The notes under the pieces: generated by a model
What the model was told of the DNA's origin: nothing
Databases searched by the model: none
The model's input: the letters and a program-made list of their open reading frames with translations, nothing else
Made by a program: the position numbers and the translations under genes
Shown here: positions 4,394 to 12,711 of the stretch, piece by piece
Position numbering within the stretch: the first letter of the stretch is position 1
Layout of the letters: each line of letters opens with the position of its first letter
Source of the DNA: a virus
Virus record (IMG/VR): IMGVR_UViG_3300030117_001628
Coordinates: 1 to 32,475 of that record
Direction: 5' to 3' (one strand)
DNA: 32,475 nucleotides

Positions 4394-6127
4394 TCACGAT
4401 TGTTCGGTTTTGTCAACCCCCCTTAGAATTGAGAATCCTTTGACCTTTTTGAACTCAAGAATAGCGTTGAACTTCTCTACTAAGTCCTGCTTATGACTGA
4501 TAACAAAGACATTAGCATCCTTTATAACATAACGAATGATCTTTAGGAACTCATCTGTGCCCAGACCATCAAGTGAGGAATCAAACACTTCGTCCATGAT
4601 CAACAGATTTGTGACAACACTGTTCTTCATCCTTGCTATCTCTCTCCATGTGAATAAAAGAGCAAGGTCAATCCTCATCTTCTCTCCTTCAGAGAATGAT
4701 GGGTATGAAAACTTATCATGTATAGGTGACTCTATCTTCTCATTGAACTCTTCATCAAGTGTGAAGTTGATGTAGAAGTCCATCATCTGCAAGTACTTGT
4801 TGACCTGTTGATTGATAAGAGGAATGTATTTCTTGATGATAGAACTCTTGACACCATCATCTTTGAGCAATATGTTTGCTTCTTGGAAGTATTCGTAATT
4901 CTCTTTTAGGTCTCCGTAATCAGCAAGGACTTGTTTTAGTGATGCCTTGTATGTACTTAGTTTCTCATGTTCAGAATTTCTGTTTTCAAGTCTAGTGGTA
5001 ATAGTTTGAATTTCTTGTTCGAGTTTACTAGACTGTTTTCTTGATCCAGTAATCCTAACATTAGTTTGAGAAATTTCATTTGATAGATTGGAGATCTCCT
5101 TTTGTATAGAAATAAATTGCTTCTCTCTAGATTCTGCATCTGAGATAGCATCTTCGATCTCTTGGAGGTTATCCGTGAAACCGGAGATTGTATTTTCTAG
5201 TTGTTCAATTTTATTTACACGAAAGTCTTCCTGTATAGTTTGTGTACATGTAGGGCATGATACATTGTTCGTGAAGAAGTCCCTTTCCTTCGTAGAATTT
5301 GTGTGTTTAGACTGTAACTTTCCTTTATATGTTCCTAGTTTTCTAAGAGTTTTTCCTGTATCTGTATAGTCTTTGATTCTTTCTTCTTTCATCTTGAGAT
5401 CATATAGAAGATTATCTACAAGAGTCTGATACTCTTCCATTTCATCTTCAAGAGTCTCTATCTCCTTTCTCTTTGTGCTTATCTCTTCCTGTCCACTTTC
5501 TTCTATAGACTTGATAAAGTTTTGCTGCATGATAATTTTATCTGCAACACTTTCTTTCTTTAGATCTAAGGTCTGTATACGAGTTCTGACACCCTTTACT
5601 TTCTCTTTTAGGATGTCTGACATGGTAGAGAAAACTCTGATGTCTAGGAGATCTTCTATAACTTCTCTGCGATGCGGAGCACTAAGTTGCATAAAGGGAA
5701 CGAAAGAAGCACTGCCAAGAATAACAATTTGAGTGAAAGATTTGTAGTTGAGTTTGAGTATTTGCTCTTCCAAAGACTTCTGTTGATCTTGTGCATTAGC
5801 ATCTTCGTTGAGTTTGTTTCCATTTCTTTCAATAATAAATTTGTTTGGTTTGATTCCTCTAATAATTTTATACTGTGTGCTATGAACAGAAAATTCTAGT
5901 TCTACAAGACAGTCTTTATCATTAGAAGAGTTTACAATTTGACTTTTAGTTATTTTACGGAAAGGTTTATTGAATAAAGCAAAGCATAAGGCATCTAGTA
6001 TAGTAGACTTACCTGCTCCATTCTTTCCTATGATGACTGATGTTCCACACTCATTGAGTGTAATATTAGTTAATTGATTTCCTGATGATAGAAAATTTTT
6101 GTATCGTATTTCTTTGAACTCAATCAT
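4394..6127 (-). CDS. gp46: recombination endonuclease subunit gp46 (Rad50-like)
   Basis: A 577-residue SMC/Rad50-type ATPase (T4 gp46 is 560). Walker A is GKNGAGKST at residues 34 to 42. Long coiled-coil arms at about 170 to 290 and 300 to 415 flank a zinc hook CPTC at 291 to 294. The ABC signature FSEGEKMR lies at about 479 to 486 and Walker B LLIMDE at 508 to 513. With gp47 it resects double-strand ends, feeding recombination-dependent replication with UvsY and UvsW, which are encoded nearby. The start overlaps the DUF3110-like gene by eight bases. Confidence 0.96.
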   Translation of the reverse strand: MIEFKEIRYKNFLSSGNQLTNITLNECGTSVIIGKNGAGKSTILDALCFALFNKPFRKITKSQIVNSSNDKDCLVELEFSVHSTQYKIIRGIKPNKFIIERNGNKLNEDANAQDQQKSLEEQILKLNYKSFTQIVILGSASFVPFMQLSAPHRREVIEDLLDIRVFSTMSDILKEKVKGVRTRIQTLDLKKESVADKIIMQQNFIKSIEESGQEEISTKRKEIETLEDEMEEYQTLVDNLLYDLKMKEERIKDYTDTGKTLRKLGTYKGKLQSKHTNSTKERDFFTNNVSCPTCTQTIQEDFRVNKIEQLENTISGFTDNLQEIEDAISDAESREKQFISIQKEISNLSNEISQTNVRITGSRKQSSKLEQEIQTITTRLENRNSEHEKLSTYKASLKQVLADYGDLKENYEYFQEANILLKDDGVKSSIIKKYIPLINQQVNKYLQMMDFYINFTLDEEFNEKIESPIHDKFSYPSFSEGEKMRIDLALLFTWREIARMKNSVVTNLLIMDEVFDSSLDGLGTDEFLKIIRYVIKDANVFVISHKQDLVEKFNAILEFKKVKGFSILRGVDKTEQS

Positions 6128-6383
6128 TCTTTTCTACAGGAATCACAATGTCATCTGGTGATATTATAGTATACTTTACCTTTGCTCGCTCACATGCTGT
6201 GATAGCAACAGTATCCTGCACCTCTATAATCTCCATATCAGGATGATCTTTTGCTTCGAGTTGTATGCCATACCGTTCACAGTCATCACGTTCCTCAAAA
6301 AGAAAGACTACTTTCTCTCCTGCATAATCTTTGACTGCATAAGCACCTTCATCTTCATGACCTTTAGGAGCAAGTATCCACAT
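6120..6383 (-). CDS. DUF3110-like protein between gp46 and gp47
   Basis: An 87-residue protein. The middle VKDYAGEKVVFLFEERDDCERYGIQLEAKDHP pattern matches what I recall of DUF3110 (PF11360), a small family common in cyanobacteria (typically VVLMFEDEDDATRYA-like). It then has an acidic C-terminus with TIISPDDIVIPVEKND. It overlaps gp46 by eight bases and gp47 by one base, so it is co-translated with the nuclease subunits. Function is unknown. The position suggests association with the gp46/47 complex or a passenger host gene; neither is shown. Confidence 0.7.
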   Translation of the reverse strand: MWILAPKGHEDEGAYAVKDYAGEKVVFLFEERDDCERYGIQLEAKDHPDMEIIEVQDTVAITACERAKVKYTIISPDDIVIPVEKND

Positions 6384-7426
6384 CAGATGGTCACCTCACA
6401 TGCTTCTTTATACATGTTCTTGAGTAGAGATTTGATTCTGCTTTTATCAAGATCAGTCTCTAGGTCATCCACAAATTTATCTAACAATGTCACGGTATCT
6501 TCAGTCTGTTCTACTATTGTATCATCTAATTCAGATCCGTCAATCTTTTCTACAATCTTGAGATCATAGGGTCCTGCATTAGACAGTGCATCTATGAATC
6601 TTTCATACTCTTTCTTGTTTGACTTTTGAAATACAACAACCTTTACAATTAGGTCTTTATAATCTTGGAATCTAAACAGTTGTCTAGGGGTATCGTTATA
6701 CCTGATGACTTTGTACATCTGGTAAGGGTTGTTGACTGGTTCTAGTTCTAGAGTGTCGGTATCAAATATGTGAAACCCACGAGTATCATTACAATCATTC
6801 CAATACATCTCATATGGATTACCTAGATAGGATATAGTACCATCAGTGGAGCGAGTATGATAATGTCCGGAGAAAGTTTTAGTAAATTTTTTGAAAGGGA
6901 GAACGTCAGCACCATCTTCCATTGTATAACCATGATGTGCAGAGAATCCATTGAGTTCGAGATGACCCATACAGACTTTGGCAGAAGATCTTTTTATAGT
7001 GGCATAAGTCCTTTCACTATCATCTGAGGTTATCCAAGGAACAAATAATACTTTGAGTTTATCAAATGTTCTTTCTTCTGGATTAACGATGACATCTATA
7101 TTACTATACTCTCTGAGTAGTAGATCTATAGTGTTGATATCGTTTGTATTTTTATAGAATGCAGTATGATTACCAACAATAGATGTGAGTTTACATCCCA
7201 TATCCCTCAACCGATCAAAGTAATTTCTTTGTGACCAATCTAATGAGTACATATCAACAGTTTTTCTAGAATCAAAGGTATCACCCATGTCTATGACAGT
7301 ATCAATACCACGTTCCTCTAACGTAGGAAAGAACACATTGTCATAGAACTTTTTGAAGTAACCATGAAAATGCTTTGATCCTTTTTTGAAACCAAAATGC
7401 TGATCAGTTATTATTGCAACTTTCAT
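6383..7426 (-). CDS. gp47: recombination endonuclease subunit gp47 (Mre11-like)
   Basis: A 347-residue calcineurin-type phosphoesterase (T4 gp47 is 339). Metal-binding motifs are in order: DQHFG (Asp8, His10), DMGD at 46 to 49, GNH at 85 to 87, GHLELNG, and GHYHTR near the middle. It is the nuclease partner of gp46, processing DNA ends in recombination and in T4 also host DNA degradation. Start 7426 lies within the end of the 69-residue upstream gene (23-base overlap). The tight order 55-(69 aa)-47-(DUF3110)-46 suggests one middle-mode operon. Confidence 0.96.
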   Translation of the reverse strand: MKVAIITDQHFGFKKGSKHFHGYFKKFYDNVFFPTLEERGIDTVIDMGDTFDSRKTVDMYSLDWSQRNYFDRLRDMGCKLTSIVGNHTAFYKNTNDINTIDLLLREYSNIDVIVNPEERTFDKLKVLFVPWITSDDSERTYATIKRSSAKVCMGHLELNGFSAHHGYTMEDGADVLPFKKFTKTFSGHYHTRSTDGTISYLGNPYEMYWNDCNDTRGFHIFDTDTLELEPVNNPYQMYKVIRYNDTPRQLFRFQDYKDLIVKVVVFQKSNKKEYERFIDALSNAGPYDLKIVEKIDGSELDDTIVEQTEDTVTLLDKFVDDLETDLDKSRIKSLLKNMYKEACEVTI

Positions 7427-7613
7427 GAATTCCGAATTGAGATAAATCGTACTTTGGTTTAGTTAGGGGTTCACCTTTACGAGGTGTTGGTTCTCCTATC
7501 TTCTGTAGGATATCACCCGGTATCTTTTTGAGAGTGATGTCATAAGGTATAGGTGCATTTGATACACAGACACGAACACATTCCCACTCTTCTTCTGTGA
7601 GACTGTAGGTCAT
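7404..7613 (-). CDS. hypothetical protein (69 aa) between gp55 and gp47
   Basis: A 69-residue soluble protein starting MTYSLTEEEWECVRVCV, with a short helical N-terminus, then a Pro/Lys-rich segment (EPTPRKGEPLTKPKYDLSQFG). It begins with an ATGA overlap on the gp55 stop and overlaps the gp47 start by 23 bases. The position beside gp55 made me consider a gp33-type late co-activator, but it lacks a C-terminal clamp-binding LDFLL-type tail, so I do not assign it. Gene reality is well supported by the overlaps. Confidence 0.7.
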   Translation of the reverse strand: MTYSLTEEEWECVRVCVSNAPIPYDITLKKIPGDILQKIGEPTPRKGEPLTKPKYDLSQFGIHESCNNN

Positions 7614-8077
7614 CTATTACCTCTTTGCTGAACATTATCTTTGATAGAGTTATAATCAGACCAACTGCCACCATCATCAGTTGTCATCACTTCTTCAAAT
7701 CCAGACTTATCAATTATCTTTTGTCTAATCTCTAACTGTTTCTTTTCTTTCTGTATTCTTCTGAGAAATGCATAATGTATGATCTGTGTAAAGTAAGCAA
7801 AAGGATTCGAGGATTTCTCAGGATTAAAATTATTAATGTACTGAACGCAATTTTCGATTCCATCAGAGATCATGTCCTCCTTGAACATATAGTTTACAAA
7901 GTTCGGTTTATACGACAAATGTCTTGCTATCTTCATGAAGCATTCGCCAAGGTATCTGGGGATAACCGGTCTAGGTTCACCTTTCGCCTCTGCTTCTTTG
8001 ATATCTGTCTTGTACTGGACAATAGCATAGAGAAACTCTTTGTTATTGACGTAGTGTTCTGAACGTTTTCTGACCAT
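7610..8077 (-). CDS. gp55: late-transcription sigma factor gp55
   Basis: A 155-residue homologue of T4 gp55 (185 residues), the highly diverged sigma factor that directs RNA polymerase to TATAAATA-type late promoters, many of which lie in this window. The central region 2-like part (GIENCVQYINNFNPEKSSNPFAYF, TQIIHYAFLRRIQKEKKQ) is characteristic. The start is the ATG at 8077. A good sigma70-like promoter with an extended -10 precedes it in a 99-base gap, so the late sigma can be made before late transcription begins. Confidence 0.92.
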   Translation of the reverse strand: MVRKRSEHYVNNKEFLYAIVQYKTDIKEAEAKGEPRPVIPRYLGECFMKIARHLSYKPNFVNYMFKEDMISDGIENCVQYINNFNPEKSSNPFAYFTQIIHYAFLRRIQKEKKQLEIRQKIIDKSGFEEVMTTDDGGSWSDYNSIKDNVQQRGNR

Positions 8078-8099
8078 CTTATGTATGCATTATGTTCAA

Positions 8100-8128
8100 A
8101 TTATAGCACAACTTGACAACCCTGTCTA
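8100..8128 (-). promoter_or_regulatory. sigma70-like promoter of gp55
   Basis: TAGACA (8123 to 8128), 17 bases, TATAAT (8100 to 8105), with TGC directly before the -10 (extended -10). It lies about 25 bases before the gp55 ATG, in the only sizeable gap between 4.4 and 11 kb. Confidence 0.78.
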
Positions 8129-8176
8129 TTCTATGTACAATAACTCTGTAAGGGTTCAAGGGATGGATATAGTTAA

Positions 8177-8599
8177 TTAACTCTTAGATCTATAAAGTTT
8201 CTCTAGAATATCTCTTGCTTTAGATACACTGTTGATGTATCCCATATCTTTAGTTAGATCAGGATTAGTTGATTTGAATCCATATTCTACTACGTCTTTA
8301 TAGGTATCTACTATTTCATTACTTGTAATCTGTGATAGAGTGATTACTTTCTCTAGAGGGAGGACGTAGGTATCGTCGTCAGTTAATTTCATCCATGGTT
8401 CAAACTTATACCCCATGGGTATATTCGTTCCAGAGGAACGAATTTCTTGACATACCACTGGATTTGATATAACAATATTTTCTGGTTTACCTGTATTATC
8501 TACAACGACCAACGCTAATATTTCTTCTCCTGAGACAAGTTTTAAAGAAGCATAAAACTCATCATAAGGTTCATCCGATTTTGATTTGGAGAATTTCAT
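8177..8599 (-). CDS. LSm-like conserved phage protein (140 aa)
   Basis: A 140-residue protein. Residues about 14 to 75 (YASLKLVSGEEILALVVVDN, then ENIVISNPVVCQEI) have the 'short helix, V-x-L-x-x-G-x-E-I, five-strand' look of Sm/LSm RNA-binding folds. The C-terminal half is mixed helical (VDTYKDVVEYGF, ISVSKARDILEKLY-like). I recall similar proteins beside uvsW in cyanophages and other T4-like phages, usually annotated hypothetical. An Hfq-like RNA-binding role is inference. The start overlaps the uvsW end by 29 bases, and the region below it carries the gp55 promoter. Confidence 0.65.
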   Translation of the reverse strand: MKFSKSKSDEPYDEFYASLKLVSGEEILALVVVDNTGKPENIVISNPVVCQEIRSSGTNIPMGYKFEPWMKLTDDDTYVLPLEKVITLSQITSNEIVDTYKDVVEYGFKSTNPDLTKDMGYINSVSKARDILEKLYRSKS

Positions 8600-10022
8600 A
8601 ATTGAATTTTTCTTCGTTGTAGTATTTGATCCGTTCGATCAAGTGGTTTAGTGTGTAGTTGTTCCTCGACCCCTTCTTCGTATCATCTGCTATGTCAAAC
8701 AATGTTGCACTGACTTTATTGTTTCCCTTTCTTAGAACTCTACCAATAGATTGAAGTGTTCTGATTCTAGACTTACTAGGAGAAGCAAAGATAATGTTGT
8801 GCAAATTTTTGATGTTGATGCCTGTTGAGAATGTCCCGAATGATGCTACTATTATAGCATCTTTTTCAGTCTCAGTAATCCTTCTGACCTCTTCTCGTTC
8901 CTGTGCATCCACACCACCATGAACAAAAAATACCTTTCGGTTACCAGTATTTATGAGGTCGAACAACACCTGTCCATGGGTGGCAACCCTACTATAAAGT
9001 ATCAAAGTGTTGCCTTTCAAGTCATGGGAAAGGTTCTTGATAAACTTATTTCTCTTTTCATTATTGATAATATACTGAACTTCATCCTCATACGTATCAA
9101 ACTTTTGAGGTTCATGTTTCATCAACAAAACCTTGATGTTCAACTTAGCAAGATACCCTGCATCCTGTAGTTTCTTAGTGCTTATAATCTTATATGATGG
9201 ACCAAATAATCCTTCGAGAACCCACTTGTGAGTTTGTGTTCCATCAAGTGTACCTGTAAATCCATACCTATATTTTGTATCTGCCATCTTGGTCATGATA
9301 TTTACCAGTGATTTAGATTTGAATTGATGTGCTTCATCACCTATCACCACCTCGAAGTTAGCAAACCATTTACGATCTAGTTTGTATATACTCTGCCATG
9401 TAGAAATAATGACTGACTGCTCAGTGTTTCGCGGTGCACCACCATAGATCTTATAGCAATACTTTTCTGCATCCCACCCATAATCTTCAAAGTCCTTATA
9501 CATCTGCTCTACAAGTGATGTGGTAGGGACAATCAAGAGTATCTTTCTACCATTTTCTGCATGATATCTACAGATAGAATAGATCATAAGTGATTTACCA
9601 GATGCAGTTGGTGATATAAGCAATCTTCTATTACGTCTCAGAGCGTCTGTAACACCCTCAACCTGATAATCTCTAGGTTTATACTTAGATATTGTTGTTA
9701 GATAGTCTCTGACACCCTCTTCTGAGAATGAATCGTTCTCTTCATAAGGTAGACCATAGTGTTTATTCTCTTCAAACTCAAATGTATATGAATATCTTTC
9801 GCAAAAAACTTGTAACTTATCAATCAATCCACAATATATCTCCCCTCTATCCATATTGAATAGACGAATTTTGCCATCCCAATACTTGTTACGGTATTGT
9901 GGCATAAATTTAGCACCCGGAACATCAAAAGTAAATTGATCTTGTAACTCGTGCCTTATATGTGGATCACATTCAACTCGTAAGAATACTTCGTTCTTCT
10001 TACGTATAACCAGATCAGCCAT
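8571..10022 (-). CDS. uvsW: UvsW DNA/RNA helicase
   Basis: A 483-residue superfamily 2 helicase (T4 UvsW is 503). It has an N-terminal DNA-binding domain up to about residue 110, a Q-type motif KPRDYQ, Walker A SPTASGKS at 137 to 144, DEAH at 229 to 232, motif III FTGTL near 255, and motif VI QSIGRVLRKG at 424 to 433. UvsW unwinds branched recombination intermediates and R-loops and helps shift the phage from origin-dependent to recombination-dependent replication. It overlaps uvsY by eight bases. Confidence 0.95.
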   Translation of the reverse strand: MADLVIRKKNEVFLRVECDPHIRHELQDQFTFDVPGAKFMPQYRNKYWDGKIRLFNMDRGEIYCGLIDKLQVFCERYSYTFEFEENKHYGLPYEENDSFSEEGVRDYLTTISKYKPRDYQVEGVTDALRRNRRLLISPTASGKSLMIYSICRYHAENGRKILLIVPTTSLVEQMYKDFEDYGWDAEKYCYKIYGGAPRNTEQSVIISTWQSIYKLDRKWFANFEVVIGDEAHQFKSKSLVNIMTKMADTKYRYGFTGTLDGTQTHKWVLEGLFGPSYKIISTKKLQDAGYLAKLNIKVLLMKHEPQKFDTYEDEVQYIINNEKRNKFIKNLSHDLKGNTLILYSRVATHGQVLFDLINTGNRKVFFVHGGVDAQEREEVRRITETEKDAIIVASFGTFSTGINIKNLHNIIFASPSKSRIRTLQSIGRVLRKGNNKVSATLFDIADDTKKGSRNNYTLNHLIERIKYYNEEKFNYEILQIKIG

Positions 10023-10467
10023 AACCAGAAGTAAAACGTCGCCACTCTATTGCATTCTTGATTTGATATGTTCTGTTAGTAACTTGTTTTAGTATCTCTT
10101 CAATGTAGCGAAGCATCATATCATAATACTCTCGTTTTAGAGATAGGTTCTTCAATTTTTCATCAGCATCAAGATAAAGTTTTAGATCATCTTTATCTCT
10201 TACCTTATAGGGGAAGGGTTCCTCTGCATATACAGCAGCAGTCGCTTTGCCTTGGTAATACTGTCTTCTTTCTAATAGAACTTTAGAGTATGCAGTCTCA
10301 GTCTGTTTTCTGAGAGTGAGAGTTACATTATATATGTCGTAATACTTAGCGTGTAATTGAGGTATCTTTAGTGACTCTGCATCAAGTTCGTCCTGATTCA
10401 TTTTAGAATCAGACTCCCACATTTCTTGTATCTTATCTAATGAAAAACTAGACCTTCTTTCCGTCAT
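10015..10467 (-). CDS. uvsY: UvsY recombination mediator
   Basis: A 150-residue homologue of T4 UvsY (137 residues), which loads the UvsX recombinase onto gp32-covered single-stranded DNA. The layout is typical: DKIQEMWESDSKM at the N-terminus, KIPQLHAKYYDIYN, a Lys/Arg/Tyr-rich RRQYYQGKA segment, and a helical C-terminus ending AIEWRRFTSGYG. A TTG two codons earlier extends the frame, but the ATG at 10467 is the likely start. It overlaps the structural gene upstream by 20 bases. Confidence 0.92.
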   Translation of the reverse strand: MTERRSSFSLDKIQEMWESDSKMNQDELDAESLKIPQLHAKYYDIYNVTLTLRKQTETAYSKVLLERRQYYQGKATAAVYAEEPFPYKVRDKDDLKLYLDADEKLKNLSLKREYYDMMLRYIEEILKQVTNRTYQIKNAIEWRRFTSGYG

Positions 10468-11008
10468 TGTCAATCAAGTCGTACATAGTATATTTGAATA
10501 TTGCAGTTGCAGTATAATACTGTTGCTGTTCTATTGTAGCATCAAAAGGTATTCCTGTCAGTTCAGTTGGGAAAAGATCTCTGAACTTGATAGTGCCTGC
10601 TTCTTGATAATTACTGTTGAGTATGATAAGTGTAGCGTCAGATCTTTCTTGGAAAGAACTATTATCATCAGGGAAATATCTACTGTCTTTCTGTAGTCTT
10701 GAAAACTGATCAAAGTTTTCTGGGAACCCTAATGATGTCATCCATTCATATAATTGAATGTAGTTTTCCAACTTTTCATCTACAAGAAAGTCAACTCTAA
10801 GATCCTGATAAGTAAGTTTCTCACCGGGAACTGGTAGATCTCTGAGGTAGTTTGCCTGTACAGCGACACCAAGAGATAGTCCGGGTAGATTTGCTTTATT
10901 GCAAAGGAAGTCTACTTTCGGACACTTATTGATTACTAATTTGAATCCTCCTATCGAGAGTAAGTTCCTATTGGATACTTCGTTCAGAGAACATGGGTTA
11001 TTTGACAT
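10448..11008 (-). CDS. tail-tube-fold structural protein between gp23 and UvsY
   Basis: About 186 residues from ATG 11008 (a TTG at 11026 is possible). The segment from GGFKLVINKCPKVDFLC through LPGLSLG, PVPGEKLTYQDLRVDFLVD and YIQLYEWMTSLGFPE has the pattern of gp19-type tail tube domains (PF06841-like). T4-like cyanophages carry such a gene here. It has been variously labelled a gp3-like tail completion or structural protein, and I cannot decide between tube initiator, terminator-associated and baseplate roles. A late-like AATAAATA lies only five bases before the ATG and is probably fortuitous. Confidence 0.72.
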   Translation of the reverse strand: MSNNPCSLNEVSNRNLLSIGGFKLVINKCPKVDFLCNKANLPGLSLGVAVQANYLRDLPVPGEKLTYQDLRVDFLVDEKLENYIQLYEWMTSLGFPENFDQFSRLQKDSRYFPDDNSSFQERSDATLIILNSNYQEAGTIKFRDLFPTELTGIPFDATIEQQQYYTATAIFKYTMYDLIDNDGKKV

Positions 11009-11016
11009 ATCATTAT

Positions 11017-11181
11017 TTATTGCCAATACTCATCGAGCACATCAAAGACTTTATGCATATACTTATTCGCACCCGTACATTCCCATTGTCCCATCTCTCC
11101 GATTTCACATTTATAATCAAGTTCTCTTTTTAGTTGCATCAACTTATTGGTCATAGCAACTTTATCGAGTCTACCGTTCAT
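11017..11181 (-). CDS. small hypothetical protein (54 aa)
   Basis: Fifty-four residues, MNGRLDKVAMTNKLMQLKRE then LDYKCEIGEMGQWECTGANKY and a helical end FDVLDEYWQ. A strong AGGAG lies eight bases before the ATG at 11181, and the stop overlaps the next gene's start. I recall very similar small helical proteins in T4-like cyanophages just after the capsid gene, with no known role. It lies downstream of the gp23 terminator, so it needs readthrough or its own promoter. A lone TATAAT at 11207 to 11212 has no matching -35. Confidence 0.75.
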   Translation of the reverse strand: MNGRLDKVAMTNKLMQLKRELDYKCEIGEMGQWECTGANKYMHKVFDVLDEYWQ

Positions 11182-11221
11182 ATAAAACTCCTGTTATACA
11201 CTACTAATTATAAGAGAAGAC

Positions 11222-11251
11222 AAAAAAAAGACCCCCTCAAGTGAGGAGGTC
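11222..11251 (-). terminator. intrinsic terminator after gp23
   Basis: Minus-strand GACCTCCTC-ACTT-GAGGGGGTC (nine pairs, one G-T) followed by eight T residues, 24 bases after the gp23 stop. Strong classical terminator ending the capsid transcript. Confidence 0.92.
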
Positions 11252-11274
11252 GGAACGTAATTATACCTATTACC

Positions 11275-12690
11275 TTACATAAGGTTTTGAACCTTAACTC
11301 TTCTGTAGTAACGGTTAGAACCTGCAGTGATTCTTCCAAGACCTTGAGTTGTACCTTCAGCATATGGGTTGGAAACCATACCATATCTGGTCTTGAATCC
11401 AATTTTTGGCTGGAAGGTGTCTTGTCCAACTGCTCTTACCATCTGTAATGGAACGTAAGGACAGTAGAATAATCCTGCGTCATAAGGTGAAGAACCTTTG
11501 TAACCCATAACGTAGTACTGATCAGCAGATAGGTTAGCAGCGAATGGATCGATGTATACCTTGAATCTTCCGTTCAATGTACCTGCGAATGTGTTACCTG
11601 TGTCGTCAACTGTTAAGTTAGCGTTTAGAGCAGGAGTGTAGTCTAGTTGACCTGCAGCAGCAAGTGCAGAAGCAACGTCAGCAGAACATAGGATAATGTT
11701 ACCCTTTCCTCTACGAGTTTCCTGTGCGATTGCGTTTGCATCTCTTTCAAGTTGGAACATCATTCCCTTGAATTTCTCAACCATCCATCTTCCGTTAGAG
11801 TCAACGTCTAAGTCGAAGATACCACCTGTTGCAGTGTTGGTTTGTGCACCGGGTCTTGCAACCTTGTAGATTGTTCTGATGATTTCTCTGTTGATCTCAG
11901 CAAGTATCTCTGTTGAGAGGATATTTGCTAATTCTGCTTCTGCATCTAGACCGTGGATTGCCTTCAAGTCTTGAGCAAGTTCTAAACTGTACTCTGCCTT
12001 TAGTGCTCTTGATCTTGCTGCAACAGTAACCTTCTCGATGCTGAATGACATCTCTCTGAAGTCATTACCTGCTGCATCTCCTAAAGATTCAAGTGCAGTT
12101 GCATCAAAACCTTGTCCAACTGAGTATGCGTTAGCAGAACCACCATTTAGAATGGATGGGTTTGTACCGCCTTGTGCAGTTGTACCGAAACCAACGTCTG
12201 TTCCACCGTCAGTTGTGTTTAGTGCATAGTCACCTTGTGCAAGTGAAGCGTTATCATCCTGTGCAGAGAATGCAGAATCTGGTTCGTTGAAGAATGCTTC
12301 TGTTCCTGACTGGTTGTCGTAACGTGTTCTCATTGCGAAGATCAATCCTGTAGGACCGTTCATTGGTTGAACGCCTGCTAGATCGTATGCCACCAAGTTA
12401 GGCATTGCTCTTCTAATCAATGAGATTAGAACTGGGTCGAAACCTGCAACAGGTCCGGCGTCAGTTGATCCACCACTAAATCCGGGAGTTCCGGCGGAGG
12501 CTCCACCGCCACCTAGTGATGTTGTAGGAGGTGCTTCTGTAAGGAATGCACGTTCCTCTCTTAAAAATCTTTCTTGGTTTTCTAGAAGTTGTGCGGTAAC
12601 CGCTTTCCTATGATTATCAGATATCTTATCAATACCTTCTGCCTCTAGGAGAGGTTGCCACTTCTTCTGTAATTGAGAAGAATTAAACAT
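11275..12690 (-). CDS. gp23: major capsid protein gp23
   Basis: A 471-residue HK97-fold major capsid protein (T4 gp23 is 521). Residues 1 to 52 form a helical, charged propeptide. The motif FLTE at 49 to 52, followed by APPTT and a Gly-rich linker, fits the gp21 protease consensus (L/I-x-E), predicting a mature protein starting at Ala53. Core segments such as SFSIEKVTVAARSRALKAEYSLELAQDLKAIHG are diagnostic and are the basis of g23 marker surveys. Unusually, the leader (AACTAAAACACAACAACA) has no Shine-Dalgarno. No separate vertex protein gp24 follows, as is usual in cyanophages. Confidence 0.97.
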   Translation of the reverse strand: MFNSSQLQKKWQPLLEAEGIDKISDNHRKAVTAQLLENQERFLREERAFLTEAPPTTSLGGGGASAGTPGFSGGSTDAGPVAGFDPVLISLIRRAMPNLVAYDLAGVQPMNGPTGLIFAMRTRYDNQSGTEAFFNEPDSAFSAQDDNASLAQGDYALNTTDGGTDVGFGTTAQGGTNPSILNGGSANAYSVGQGFDATALESLGDAAGNDFREMSFSIEKVTVAARSRALKAEYSLELAQDLKAIHGLDAEAELANILSTEILAEINREIIRTIYKVARPGAQTNTATGGIFDLDVDSNGRWMVEKFKGMMFQLERDANAIAQETRRGKGNIILCSADVASALAAAGQLDYTPALNANLTVDDTGNTFAGTLNGRFKVYIDPFAANLSADQYYVMGYKGSSPYDAGLFYCPYVPLQMVRAVGQDTFQPKIGFKTRYGMVSNPYAEGTTQGLGRITAGSNRYYRRVKVQNLM

Positions 12691-12711
12691 TGTTGTTGTG
12701 TTTTAGTTAAT

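Noticed and set aside
7404-7613. Assignment of the 69-residue gene as late co-activator gp33
   Set aside because: The C-terminal clamp-binding hydrophobic/acidic tail expected for gp33 is absent; position alone is not enough.
11013-11020. AATAAATA as a late promoter for the tail-tube-fold gene
   Set aside because: It lies only five bases before the ATG, so transcription would start at or inside the coding region.
11207-11212. TATAAT as a promoter for the 54-residue gene
   Set aside because: No -35 match at 16 to 18 bases; the position is taken by the gp23 terminator T-run. Mentioned only as a weak possibility.
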